From assembly GCF_000718015.1 (NCBI RefSeq), contig NZ_JODY01000001.1, positions 186,001 through 250,000 on the forward strand: DNA of 64,000 nucleotides. The letters are read 5' to 3'. The translations under genes were made by a program, and so were the position numbers. Shown in pieces: positions 35,498 through 43,909 of the stretch (positions are counted from its first letter, which is position 1; every line of letters starts with the position of its first letter). The notes under the pieces are model-generated. The model had not been told where the DNA came from, did not search any database, and saw only the letters and a list, made by a program, of their open reading frames with translations. This DNA comes from Streptomyces catenulae (lineage in GTDB: Bacteria; Actinomycetota; Actinomycetes; Streptomycetales; Streptomycetaceae).

Positions 35498-35880
35498 GGG
35501 GCCACCCTAGTGACCGGCCCCGGGGCGCCCCGGACGGGCCGGTCGTCCCGACGCGGAACGCCTCCGGCTCCGGACGGGCCACGGTCCCCGCGCCGCACCC
35601 TCGCCGCACTCCTCGCCGCCGCCGAGGAAACCGCGCTCCGGACCGGCCGGGAGGGCGGTCGGCGGCGCACAGATCCCGGTCGGCTCCCGGTCGGCGGCCG
35701 GTCGGTGGCCCGGCGTCGGAGGGGCCGTACGCGGAGGGGCGCGTTCCCCCTGTGGCCGGTTCTCCCCGGGGTCGCCGTGTCCGTCCGCGCCCCGTGCGCG
35801 CATACGTGAGGATGGCCCGAGGGTCGGCGGGGGCCAGAGACCGGACGGTGCGGCCCGACGGACCAGGAGGTGGCCGACAG
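35498..35880. other. 383-bp intergenic region upstream of LysE gene
   Basis: No gene supported; the one open frame on the minus strand has Arg/Pro-rich noise composition. It contains three GGTCGG hexamers at exact 11-bp period (35678-35705) and, close to the LysE start, AGGAGG. Confidence 0.5.
35678..35705. promoter_or_regulatory. Three GGTCGG direct repeats at 11-bp period
   Basis: GGTCGG begins at 35678, 35689 and 35700, separated by CTCCC and CGGCC. The spacing suits an OmpR-family regulator, and the gene for one lies 0.7 kb away. It lies about 175 bp upstream of the LysE start. GC-rich repeats of this kind can arise by chance here. Confidence 0.3.
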
Positions 35881-36525
35881 ATGGTGTCCACGGAGAGTTT
35901 GCTGGCGTTCGCGGTGATGTCGCTGGTGGTGATCGTGATCCCCGGCCCGAGCGTGCTGTTCGTCGTCGGCAGAGCCCTCGCCCACGGCCGCCGCGCGGCG
36001 CTGGAGACCGCCCTCGGCAACATCCTCGGCTCGTACGCGCTGATCGTCGCCGTGGCCTGGGGGCTGGGCGCGGTGGTGGAGCGGTCCGCGGTGGTGTTCA
36101 CCGTCGTGAAGCTGGCGGGCGCGGTGTACCTCGTCCACCTGGGCATCCAGGCGTTCCGGCACCGCAAGGAGATGCACGCGGCGGACATCGACGCCCCGGC
36201 CGGTGCCCGGCGCGGCCCGCTGCGCACGGTCCTGGACGGCGCGCTCGTCGGCGTCACCAACCCGAAGGGTCTCGTCTTCTTCGCCGCCGTCCTCCCGCAG
36301 TTCGTCAACCACGCGGCGGCGCACATCCCCGTACAGATGATGGTGCTGGGGCTGGTCCCGGTGACCATCGCCCTGGTCACGGACACCCTGTGGGGCCTGG
36401 GCGCCTCCGCTGCCCGCACCTGGTTCACCCGCTCGGAGCGCCGCCTGTCGCTGGTCGGCGGCGCGGGCGGCCTGGCGATGATCGGCCTGGGCGTCACGGT
36501 GGCGGCGACCGGCCGCGCGGACTGA
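35881..36525 (+). CDS. LysE/RhtB-family amino acid exporter
   Basis: A 214-residue membrane protein with five to six hydrophobic segments. The LysE family features are IPGPSVLFVVGRALAHGRR (TM1-loop), LGNILGSYALIV, and GVTNPKGLVFFAAVLPQFV. It exports amino acids or related amphipathic metabolites. The ATG at 35881 has AGGAGG about 10 nt upstream; a GTG one codon later is possible. Only a few kb from a poly(amino acid) operon, it might relieve monomer build-up, but nothing links them directly. Confidence 0.85.
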   Translation: MVSTESLLAFAVMSLVVIVIPGPSVLFVVGRALAHGRRAALETALGNILGSYALIVAVAWGLGAVVERSAVVFTVVKLAGAVYLVHLGIQAFRHRKEMHAADIDAPAGARRGPLRTVLDGALVGVTNPKGLVFFAAVLPQFVNHAAAHIPVQMMVLGLVPVTIALVTDTLWGLGASAARTWFTRSERRLSLVGGAGGLAMIGLGVTVAATGRAD

Positions 36526-36813
36526 TCCGCCGGACGGCACCCGGTGCGCCTCCGCGGCGGGCGGCGCACCGGGAGAGTCGGGATCTCGCCACCGCCTCCG
36601 GGCGGCGGATCCGTACGGGAACGCCGCCGCGGACCGGTGCCGTGCCTCGGCGCAGCGGACCGGCAGGGCGCTCCGGCCCGGTGTTCCCGGGCGTCACGGC
36701 GGGCGAGACAGCCGCCCCGGAGGCGTCGAGGTGCCCGCCGGACCGGGCACCGTAAGCAGCCGCTTACGATGGTTTCCTGCCATTTTGCACAGCACCACCC
36801 AGGAGCATCACCC

Positions 36814-37302
36814 GTGAGCGTCGAACCCCTCCAGTCCGCCCGCCCCGTCCCGTTCGGGCAACTGGTCCCCGTCATCGTCCACTTCGACGACCTCGACGCC
36901 CTGGGGATGCTGCACAACTCGCGCTACCCGGTGCTGGCCGAACGCGCCTGGGCCGACCACTGGCACCGCCACGGCTTCACCTTCGAGGGCGACTGGGCCG
37001 CCGCCAGCGACATGTGCAACGTGATCAAGGAGATGAAGGTCTCCTACGAGCGCCCGATCACCCGCCCCGGTCGCTACGCCGCCCATCTCTGGATCGAACG
37101 CCTCGGCCGGACCGGAATGACCTACGGCTTCCGGATCTGCGCCGCCGACGGCACCGAGACCTACGCCCACGGTCACCGTGTGATCGTCCGCGTCGACCCG
37201 CAGGCCCTCCGCCCCACCCCGTGGTCGGACCACGCCCGCACCCTCGCCGCGGAACTCCTCCGCCCCACGGCGGACGAGACACCGGAGGGCGAAGCGGCCT
37301 GA
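36814..37302 (+). CDS. Acyl-CoA thioesterase, 4-hydroxybenzoyl-CoA thioesterase (hotdog) family
   Basis: A 162-residue hotdog-fold thioesterase. The YbgC/4HBT signature is VHFDDLDALGMLHNSRYPVLAERAW, with the catalytic Asp in F-D-D-L-D-A-L-G. It continues through MKVSYERPITRPGRY. The start is GTG at 36814 with AGGAG 8 nt upstream. It converges on the MFS gene, separated by repeats and a terminator. The acyl-CoA substrate is unknown. Confidence 0.85.
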   Translation: MSVEPLQSARPVPFGQLVPVIVHFDDLDALGMLHNSRYPVLAERAWADHWHRHGFTFEGDWAAASDMCNVIKEMKVSYERPITRPGRYAAHLWIERLGRTGMTYGFRICAADGTETYAHGHRVIVRVDPQALRPTPWSDHARTLAAELLRPTADETPEGEAA

Positions 37303-37354
37303 CCGGCTGAAGCGGCCTGACCGGCGGACGTGACCTGACCGGCTGATGCGGCCT
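37293..37354 (+). repeat. Imperfect 18-bp tandem repeat around the thioesterase stop
   Basis: Three successive 18-mers of the form TGACCGGCTGAAGCGGCC start at the thioesterase stop codon (TGA of the first unit) and run downstream with a few differences. The last coding codons (GAAGCGGCC) match the repeat, so the array seems to have grown by duplication of the gene's 3' end. Confidence 0.5.
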
Positions 37355-37399
37355 GAGCTGCCCGGACCGGGCCTGATCCGGCCGGGCCGGACGCCGGTG

Positions 37400-37431
37400 C
37401 CGAGGGCCGTCCCGCCGCGGGCGGCCCTCGG
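37400..37431. terminator. Bidirectional stem-loop between thioesterase and MFS genes
   Basis: CCGAGGGCCG (37400-37409) pairs perfectly with CGGCCCTCGG (37422-37431) around a 12-nt loop that can itself pair (CCCGC/GCGGG). It sits 6 bp before the MFS stop on the other strand and can terminate both convergent genes. Confidence 0.75.
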
Positions 37432-37436
37432 CCGTG

Positions 37437-38708
37437 TCACGGACGGGGCGGCGCCTCCGCCGCGGGCGGGTTCCCGGTCGCGGCCGGGGGCTGCGCCGCG
37501 GTGTGCGCCTCCGCCGTCGCCGCCGGTGCCGGAAGGGGCGGGAGGCGCAGCACCCGGGCGCCCGCGATCAACCCGACGGCCAGCGCCGTCACCAGGGCGA
37601 ACGAAATCGTCAGGGAGGTTGCCTGAGCGATGCCGCCGATGGTGGACGGTGCGATCAGCCCCGAGGCATAGGTGATCGTCGCGACACCGGCGATGGCCTG
37701 ACTGGGGGCCGGACCGCTGCGGCCCGCGGCCGCGAACGCCAGCGGCACCACCACCGCGATCCCCATCCCGACCAGCGCGAACCCCGCCATCGCCACCACC
37801 GGGTGACGGGCGGCCACCACCAGCAGACCGCCCGCCGTCGCGAGGACCCCGCCGCACCGCACGGTCCGCACCGGGCCGAAGCGGGCCACCACCCGGTCGC
37901 CCGCCAGCCGCGCCGCGGCCATCGTGCAGGCGAACGCCGTGGTGGAGGCGGCCGCCGGGCCCGCGCCCGTCCCCAGGACGTCCCGCAGATAGACCGCGGA
38001 CCAGTCCAGACTGGCGCCCTCGGCGAACACCGCGCAGAACCCGACGGCCCCGATGACCAGCGCCGACTTCGGCGGCAGCGCGAAGCGCGGCGGCGCGGGC
38101 GCATCGGCCGCACCCCGCAGATCCAGCACCCCGCCGCACGCCACCGCGCCCACCAGGGTCAGGACGAGAGCCGTGACGCCCAGGTGCAGCCGGGCGTCCG
38201 TACCGGCGTGCGCGGCCACCGTGCCCGCCGCCGAGCCGAGCAGCGCGCCCACGCTCCACATGCCGTGCAGCCCCGACATGATCGGCCGCCCCAACCGGTC
38301 CTCCGTCTCCACCCCCAGCGCGTTCATCGCCACATCCGACGTGCCCGCGCTCGCGCCGTAGACCAGCAGCGCCGGGCAGAGCGCGTACAGACCGGGGGAG
38401 AGGGCCGGGAGGATCAGCGAGAGGGTCCACAGGGCGAGCAGACCGCGCAGCGCCGTACGGGCGCCGAAGCGGTGGCTGATCCGTCCGGCGAGCGGCATCG
38501 CCAACGAGGCGCCGATCGCGGGGAAGGCCAGCGCGAGGCCGAGCTGCCCCGCGCCGATACCGGTGTGCTCCTGGATCCAGGGCACCCGGGTGGCGAAGCT
38601 GCCGGTCACCGAGCCGTGTACGAGAAAGACCAGAGAGATGGCCCACCGGGCGCGGCGGAGTGCCGCGGCCGGTGGAGGGACGTCGTTGCGGGCACCGTTG
38701 CCGACCAT
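37437..38708 (-). CDS. MFS transporter, FucP/YbjJ-like
   Basis: A 423-residue major facilitator with 12 predicted segments. Features include SLVFLVHGSVTGSFATRVPWIQ in TM1, GRISHRFGARTALRG as the cytoplasmic loop 2-3 motif, and MNALGVETEDRLGRPIMSGLHGMWSVGALLG, characteristic of the sugar-type MFS members often paired with ROK regulators. The C-terminal tail is Ala/Pro-rich. It is divergent from a ROK-family regulator with a shared TCAGGAACCC palindrome between them, so it is probably repressed by that protein. Substrate unknown. Confidence 0.88.
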   Translation of the reverse strand: MVGNGARNDVPPPAAALRRARWAISLVFLVHGSVTGSFATRVPWIQEHTGIGAGQLGLALAFPAIGASLAMPLAGRISHRFGARTALRGLLALWTLSLILPALSPGLYALCPALLVYGASAGTSDVAMNALGVETEDRLGRPIMSGLHGMWSVGALLGSAAGTVAAHAGTDARLHLGVTALVLTLVGAVACGGVLDLRGAADAPAPPRFALPPKSALVIGAVGFCAVFAEGASLDWSAVYLRDVLGTGAGPAAASTTAFACTMAAARLAGDRVVARFGPVRTVRCGGVLATAGGLLVVAARHPVVAMAGFALVGMGIAVVVPLAFAAAGRSGPAPSQAIAGVATITYASGLIAPSTIGGIAQATSLTISFALVTALAVGLIAGARVLRLPPLPAPAATAEAHTAAQPPAATGNPPAAEAPPRP

Positions 38709-38721
38709 GGCGCGCAAACTA

Positions 38722-38738
38722 TCAGGAACCCTGCCTGT
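38722..38738. promoter_or_regulatory. Palindromic operator candidate in MFS/ROK intergenic region
   Basis: TCAGGAACCCTGCCTGT, imperfect dyad, 14 bp upstream of the MFS start. ROK-family regulators in Streptomyces are known to bind AGGAAA/TTTCCT-like palindromes, and the same core occurs at 21279. Confidence 0.45.
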
Positions 38739-38934
38739 TAATAAGAGCGCCGCGAACACCGGCTGTTGGGCAGCTACGCGGGGCCGCGCCACCGCCCGTG
38801 GAGCGCCGCCGGAACACCCACCGCGGACCCCGGCCCGGCCGCCCGTGCGGCGCCCCGGCGGTACGGCCGTCAACCAACGGCGAGTTGTCCACAGGCCGTT
38901 CGCCGGGTTGACGGGGTCTGGAAGGATCCCGGCC

Positions 38935-40218
38935 ATGCATGCACCGCGCAGCGAGGCCGTCGGCCGGACCGCCTCTCCCACCACCGCACGGCGGATCAAC
39001 GACCGTCTCGCCCTGCAACTTCTCCAGGACGAGGGCCCGTTGACGGCGACCCGGCTCAGGGAGCTGACCGGACTCTCCCGCCCGACCGTCGCCGACCTCG
39101 TCGAACGGCTCCGGGCCGCCGGTCTGATCGCCGTCGTCGGGGAGAGCGGCGCCCAGCGGCGCGGCCCCAACGCCCGGCTCTTCGGCATCGTCGCCGACCG
39201 CGCCCATCTCCTCGCCCTCGACCTGCGCGACCACGGCGTCAGCATCGCCGTGGCCGATCTGCTCGGCGAGATCCGTGCCGAGCGCACCGTCCCTCTCGCG
39301 GAGCACACCCCGCCGTTGCACGCCGTCCGGGCCACCCGCCGCGCGATCGACGAGGCGCTGACCGCCGCGGGCGCCACCGAGCCGCACACCGTCGCCGTCG
39401 GCGCGCCCGGCCTGATCGACCCGGAGAGCGGCCGTATCGGCGGCACGGACTGGGTCCCCCGCTGGCACCACGCGGTGGTGACCGCGCTGGAGGAGTCCGG
39501 GGCGCCGGTCCTGCTGGAGAACGAGGTCAACCTCGCCGCCGTGGCCGAGGCGCGCGACGGCGCGGCCCGCGCGCGGGACACCTTCGTCCTGCTGTGGCTG
39601 GGGCAGGGCACCGGCGCCGCCGTGGTCCTCGACGGCCGCCTGCGCCGCGGCGCCTCCGGAGGCACCGGCGAGATCGGCTTCCTGCCCGTCCCCGGCACCG
39701 GCGGCCTGCCCTCCGCACACGGCTGCACCGGCGGTTTCCACTCCCTCGCCGGATCGAGGGCGGTGGTCCGCCTGGCCGCGGAGTACGGCATCGAACCGCC
39801 GGACCCGGCGCCGGTCCGCACACCCGACACCGGGGCACACCCCCCGGCCGCCGCCCCCGGGGCCGACGGCCCCGATGCCTACGTCACCGCCGCCGAGGCC
39901 CTGATGCGCGCCGCCGTCGAACGGCCCGGCGGCGCCGCGTTCCTCGACGACCTCGCCGCCCGGGTCGCCCTCGGGGTGGCCGCGGTGAGCGCCGTCCTGG
40001 ACCCCGGCTGTGTGGTGCTGGGCGGCGAGGTCGGCCAGGCCGGGGGGCCGGAATTCGCCCGGCGGGTCGCCGCGCAGCTCGCCCGGGTCTCCCCGCTCGC
40101 CACCGAGGTACGGGCCGGGACGGTGGGCGGCCGCGGTGTGCTGCGCGGCGCCGTCCTCACGGCGCGGGACGCCGCCCAGAACACCCTCTTCCCGGGCCCC
40201 GCCGAACCGCACCACTGA
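38935..40218 (+). CDS. ROK-family transcriptional regulator
   Basis: A 427-residue XylR/NagC-type repressor. The N-terminal HTH is LTATRLRELTGLSRPTVADLVERL. The ROK (repressor, ORF, kinase) domain follows with VGAPGLIDPESGRIG, NEVNLAAVAEARDG, WLGQGTGAAVVLDGRLRRGASGGTGEIGF, and a zinc-type region HGCTGGFHSL that has lost most of the usual cysteines. The ATG at 38935 has GAAGGA upstream. It is divergent from an MFS transporter gene that it probably controls. Confidence 0.88.
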   Translation: MHAPRSEAVGRTASPTTARRINDRLALQLLQDEGPLTATRLRELTGLSRPTVADLVERLRAAGLIAVVGESGAQRRGPNARLFGIVADRAHLLALDLRDHGVSIAVADLLGEIRAERTVPLAEHTPPLHAVRATRRAIDEALTAAGATEPHTVAVGAPGLIDPESGRIGGTDWVPRWHHAVVTALEESGAPVLLENEVNLAAVAEARDGAARARDTFVLLWLGQGTGAAVVLDGRLRRGASGGTGEIGFLPVPGTGGLPSAHGCTGGFHSLAGSRAVVRLAAEYGIEPPDPAPVRTPDTGAHPPAAAPGADGPDAYVTAAEALMRAAVERPGGAAFLDDLAARVALGVAAVSAVLDPGCVVLGGEVGQAGGPEFARRVAAQLARVSPLATEVRAGTVGGRGVLRGAVLTARDAAQNTLFPGPAEPHH

Positions 40219-40260
40219 CCCCACCCGGCCCGTCCCCGCAGGCCCCGGCCCCGTCCGCCC

Positions 40261-41034
40261 TCACACCCGCCACCCCGCCCGCTCCTTCAGGAACTCCTCG
40301 TACGTCCGGACCCCGACCGCATGGCCCGGGGCCAGGTTCTCGCCCGCGCGGAAGCCCGCCATCGTGCGGCCCGGGAGCCACAGCGGGACCGCGAGGCGGC
40401 GTCGGCCGCCGTACCGCAGGGTGAGCCGGACCAGGTCCCGGGCGTCGAGGATCTGCGGGCCGCCCATGTCGGTGGCCCGCCCGGCGGGGTCGCCGAGCGC
40501 CAACCCGGCCAGCCGCGCCGCCACTTCGCGCACCTCGATCGGCTGGACGCGCACCCCCGACGGGTACGGCAGCAGCGGGGAGCGGGCGCCCGCCTTCACC
40601 ACCCGGAGCACCAGATCGTGGAACTGCGTCGTCCGCAGGACCGTCCAGCCGGGCCGGTACTGCTCGACCATCCGCTCCACCACCCGCTTGGTGCGGTAGT
40701 AGCCGAGCGGGATGCCGCCCACCCCGACGATCGAGATGTAGACCAGATGCTTCACCCCGGCGCCCTCCGCCGCGGCCAGCAGATGGTCCGCCGCCTCCTC
40801 GTCCCCGCCCGCCGGGGCCGACGCGCAGTGCACCACCGTGTCCACCCCCGCCACCGCCTCCGCCAGCCCGACACCGTCACGCAGGTCCACCGCGTACGGA
40901 TGGAGCCCGGGGGCGGTCGGTCCGGCGGGGAGCCGCCGGCTCAGCGAGCGGACGTCGTGACCGGCGTCGAGCAGTCGGCCGACGACGGCCCGGCCGAGCG
41001 TGCCCGTACCGCCGGTCACCAGAAGAGTCGCCAT
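40261..41034 (-). CDS. NmrA/SDR-type NAD(P)-binding protein
   Basis: A 257-residue atypical short-chain dehydrogenase. The nucleotide-binding motif is LLVTGGTGTLGRAVVGRLL at the N-terminus. HLVYISIVGVGGIPLGYYRTKRVVERMVE contains the Y-x-x-x-K pair. The C-terminal part is TMAGFRAGENLAPGHAVGVRTYEEFL. Relatives act as NADH-dependent redox sensors or quinone-type reductases. Single gene, transcribed away from the riboflavin riboswitch; no operon partner. Confidence 0.82.
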   Translation of the reverse strand: MATLLVTGGTGTLGRAVVGRLLDAGHDVRSLSRRLPAGPTAPGLHPYAVDLRDGVGLAEAVAGVDTVVHCASAPAGGDEEAADHLLAAAEGAGVKHLVYISIVGVGGIPLGYYRTKRVVERMVEQYRPGWTVLRTTQFHDLVLRVVKAGARSPLLPYPSGVRVQPIEVREVAARLAGLALGDPAGRATDMGGPQILDARDLVRLTLRYGGRRRLAVPLWLPGRTMAGFRAGENLAPGHAVGVRTYEEFLKERAGWRV

Positions 41035-41235
41035 CGCGGATCATTCCTTGAGGTCGTAAGGGTGAGGAGCGCCGTACCCACGGCGGGTCCGTCGTAGGTG
41101 TGACATCCATTCCAGGCCCGGCACGCCCCGGAAACCGGTGGCCCCCGAAGCCTGTGAGGCACCCCACAGGGTTCGCCCGCATGGCCGACGATCAGCCGTG
41201 GCACACTGGCCCTGTACTGAAACAAGCAGCAGCGC

Positions 41236-41357
41236 ACTCCGGGGTCGGTGTAATTCCGAACCGGCGGTAACAGTCCGCGACCCGTCCGCAGCCAGCGGCC
41301 GGTTGAGCAGGTGAAATTCCTGCACCGACGGTGAAAGTCCGGATGGGAGGCAGTGCG
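41236..41357 (+). promoter_or_regulatory. FMN riboswitch (RFN element)
   Basis: The conserved RFN blocks are all visible: GGGGTCGGTGTAATTCCGAA, CCGGCGGTAACAGTCCGCGA, a variable arm, GGTTGAGCAGGTGAAATTCC, CACCGACGGTGAAAGTCCGG and the closing ATGGGAGG. These form the six-helix FMN aptamer. The region between it and ribD (41358-41512) contains the expression platform, with CGGCGGGTCCGCCG and nearby T-rich runs (CTTTTTCC) that could form a terminator or sequester the ribosome-binding site. It represses ribD-ribH when FMN is plentiful. Confidence 0.95.
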
Positions 41358-41512
41358 CGGCGGGCGAGCTTCGGTGACCGCCGCAGGTGGTGCGTCCGGT
41401 GCGTTTTCCGGGCGGGCTTTCCCTTTTTCCACGGCGGGTCCGCCGTCGTTCGTTTCCGCTTCTGCCGTCCAGGCAGCCCCGGAGTCCGTGCCCGAAGAGG
41501 CAGGAGGACCCG

Positions 41513-42640
41513 GTGGCCACTCAAGCCCCCGTCGAGACCGCGGCGATGCGCCGCGCCATCGCACTCGCCGCCCACGGGCTCGGGCACACCAGCCCCAACC
41601 CCGTCGTCGGCTGCGTCATCCTCGATGCCGAAGGCCGTACCGCGGGCGAAGGTTGGCACCGGCGCGCCGGTGGCCCGCACGCCGAGATCCACGCCCTGGC
41701 GCAAGCCGGTGAGCGGGCCCGCGGCGGCACCGCGCTCGTCACGCTGGAGCCCTGCAACCACTCCGGCCGCACCGGACCCTGCGCCCGCGCCCTCATCGAC
41801 GCCGGGGTGGCCCGCGTCGTCTACGCCGTCCCCGACCCCAACCCCACCGCGACCGGCGGCGCCGCCACCCTCACGGCCGCCGGGGTCGACGTCGCGGCCG
41901 GGCTCCTCGCCGACGAGGCCACCGCCGTCAACGAGGCGTGGCTGACCTCCGTCCGGCTCCGCCGCCCCTTCGTCCTGTGGAAGTACGCCGCCACCCTCGA
42001 CGGCCGGATCGCCGCCGCCGACGGCACCAGCCGCTGGATCTCCTCGGCCGAGTCCCGCGCCGACGTCCACCGGCTGCGCGCCCAGGCGGACGCCGTCGTC
42101 GTCGGCTCCGGCACCGCCCGCGCCGACGACCCGCAGCTCGGCGCCCGCGTCACCGGCCTCACCGATGACGAGGTCACCCAGCCGCTGCGGGTCGTCGTCG
42201 ACTCCGGCGCCACGGCGGTCAAGCCCGGCGCCCGGGTCCTGGACGGCACCGCGCCCACCCTGATCGCCGTCGCCGAGGACGCCGACGCCGCCCACCTCGA
42301 AGGGCTCGCGCCCCTGGTACGGCTGCCCCGCGCCGCCACCGGCCGCGGACTGCGCATCACCGCCCTGCTCCACGAGCTGTACGCCCGCGACGTCCGCTCC
42401 GTCCTGCTGGAGGGCGGGCCGACGCTCGCCGGGGCGTTCCTCGCCGCGGGCGCCGTCGACAAGGTCGTCGCCTACCTCGCGCCGGTCCTGCTCGGCGCCG
42501 GGCCCGCCGCCGTCGGCGACGCCGGAATCACCACCCTCACCGATGCGTTGCGCCTCGACATGAGCGAGACCGTGCGCCTCGGCCCCGATCTGCGGATCAC
42601 CGCCACCCCCGTCCGCCACACCCCGCACGAGGAGATCTGA
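41513..42640 (+). CDS. ribD: Bifunctional deaminase-reductase RibD
   Basis: A 375-residue enzyme for the second and third riboflavin steps. The N-terminal zinc deaminase domain has GGPHAEIHAL and PCNHSGRTGPCARAL. The C-terminal NADPH-dependent reductase domain has FVLWKYAATLDGRIAAADGTSRWIS and SVLLEGGPTLAGAFL. The start is GTG with AGGAGG 5 nt upstream, downstream of the FMN riboswitch. First gene of the rib operon. Confidence 0.95.
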   Translation: MATQAPVETAAMRRAIALAAHGLGHTSPNPVVGCVILDAEGRTAGEGWHRRAGGPHAEIHALAQAGERARGGTALVTLEPCNHSGRTGPCARALIDAGVARVVYAVPDPNPTATGGAATLTAAGVDVAAGLLADEATAVNEAWLTSVRLRRPFVLWKYAATLDGRIAAADGTSRWISSAESRADVHRLRAQADAVVVGSGTARADDPQLGARVTGLTDDEVTQPLRVVVDSGATAVKPGARVLDGTAPTLIAVAEDADAAHLEGLAPLVRLPRAATGRGLRITALLHELYARDVRSVLLEGGPTLAGAFLAAGAVDKVVAYLAPVLLGAGPAAVGDAGITTLTDALRLDMSETVRLGPDLRITATPVRHTPHEEI

Positions 42641-42641
42641 C

Positions 42642-43259
42642 GTGTTCACCGGAATCGTCGAAGAACTGGGTGAGGTCACCGCCGTCGAGAACCTCGGCGA
42701 CTCCTCCCGCTTCCGGCTGCGCGGCCCCGTCGTCACCGACGGCGCCCGGCACGGCGACTCGATCGCCGTCAACGGCGTCTGTCTCACGGTCGTGGACACC
42801 GCGGACGGCGAGTTCACCGCGGATGTGATGGCCGAGACGCTCCAGCGCTCCAGCCTCGGCGCGCTGACCACCGGCTCCCGGGTCAACCTGGAGCGCCCGA
42901 CGGCCCTCGGCGGACGCCTCGGCGGCCACCTCGTCCAGGGGCATGTCGACGGCACCGGCACGATCACCGAGCGGATCCCCGGCGAACACTGGGAGATCGT
43001 GAAGATCGCCCTGCCGCCGCAGCTGGCGCGCTACGTCGTCGAGAAGGGCTCGATCACCGTCGACGGGGTCAGCCTCACCGTCGTCGACGCCGCCGACGAC
43101 CACTTCACCATCAGCCTCATCCCCACCACCCTCGCCCTGACCACCCTCGGCATCAAGCAGGTCGGCGACCCGGTCAACCTGGAGGTCGACGTCCTCGCCA
43201 AGTACGTCGAGCGGCTGCTCGGGCAGGGCGGCACCACACCCGAAGGAGCCGTCCGGTGA
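42642..43259 (+). CDS. ribE: Riboflavin synthase, alpha-type
   Basis: A 205-residue homotrimeric synthase that dismutates two lumazines to riboflavin. The N-terminus [10 protein letters not shown] is the family hallmark. Two lumazine-binding repeats each contain the V-N-G-V-C-L-T-V or V-D-G-V-S-L-T-V pattern (about 44-51 and 140-147). GTG start one base after ribD stop; its own stop overlaps the next start (GTGA). Confidence 0.95.
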   Translation: MFTGIVEELGEVTAVENLGDSSRFRLRGPVVTDGARHGDSIAVNGVCLTVVDTADGEFTADVMAETLQRSSLGALTTGSRVNLERPTALGGRLGGHLVQGHVDGTGTITERIPGEHWEIVKIALPPQLARYVVEKGSITVDGVSLTVVDAADDHFTISLIPTTLALTTLGIKQVGDPVNLEVDVLAKYVERLLGQGGTTPEGAVR

Positions 43260-43909
43260 CCGCGGTGACCTGGCTCAACGGCGAGGCGTTCACCCTCTTC
43301 GGACAGCACGTCATCTGGTCCGACATGATCGGCAACACCATCGGTCTCGCCGCCCTCGCCCTCGGCTGGCGCCGCTCCATCTGGACCTGGCCCGCGCAGT
43401 TCCTCTCCGGCGTCATCCTCGTCGCCGCCTACGCCTCCGCCCACCTCAGCGGCGGCGTCGGCAAGCAGCTGCTGGTCATCGTCGTCGCCCTGTGGGGCTG
43501 GCGGTCCTGGCGCCGCGGCCGCCGCCAGGCGCAGGACGGCTCCATCGCCGTCCGCTTCGCCAGCTGGCGCGAGCGCGGAGTGCTGCTGGCCGGTACCGCC
43601 GCCGGTACCGCCGCCGTCGGCGGCCTCTTCGCCCTCGTCCCGCAGCTGTCCTGGAACCCCTGGCCGGACGCGTACATCTTCGTCGGCACGCTCGCCGCGA
43701 TGGTCGCCCAGGCCCGCGGGCTCGTCGAGTTCTGGTTCGCCTGGCTCCTGGTCGACCTGGTGGGCGTCCCGCTCGCCTTCGGCAGCGGCCTCGCCTTCTC
43801 CGGCCTCGTCTACGTCGTCTACTTCGCGCTCGTCATGTGGGGCCTGCGCGACTGGTGGCTGCGCTCGCGCACCGGCGCCGCCACCGCCCTGGAAGGAGCC
43901 GCGGCATGA
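43256..43909 (+). CDS. PnuC-family vitamin transporter within the rib operon
   Basis: A 217-residue membrane protein with seven or eight hydrophobic segments and Trp-rich PnuC features ([33 protein letters not shown]). Classical PnuC carries nicotinamide riboside. A family member placed inside an FMN-riboswitch-controlled operon, between riboflavin synthase and RibBA, more likely moves riboflavin, as PnuX does in other actinobacteria (inference). It is translationally coupled on both sides by GTGA and ATGA overlaps. Confidence 0.85.
   Translation: MTAVTWLNGEAFTLFGQHVIWSDMIGNTIGLAALALGWRRSIWTWPAQFLSGVILVAAYASAHLSGGVGKQLLVIVVALWGWRSWRRGRRQAQDGSIAVRFASWRERGVLLAGTAAGTAAVGGLFALVPQLSWNPWPDAYIFVGTLAAMVAQARGLVEFWFAWLLVDLVGVPLAFGSGLAFSGLVYVVYFALVMWGLRDWWLRSRTGAATALEGAAA

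Noticed and set aside
35507-35803. Minus-strand 98-codon frame upstream of the LysE gene
   Set aside because: No ribosome-binding site, composition of random GC-rich sequence, and it covers the LysE promoter region.
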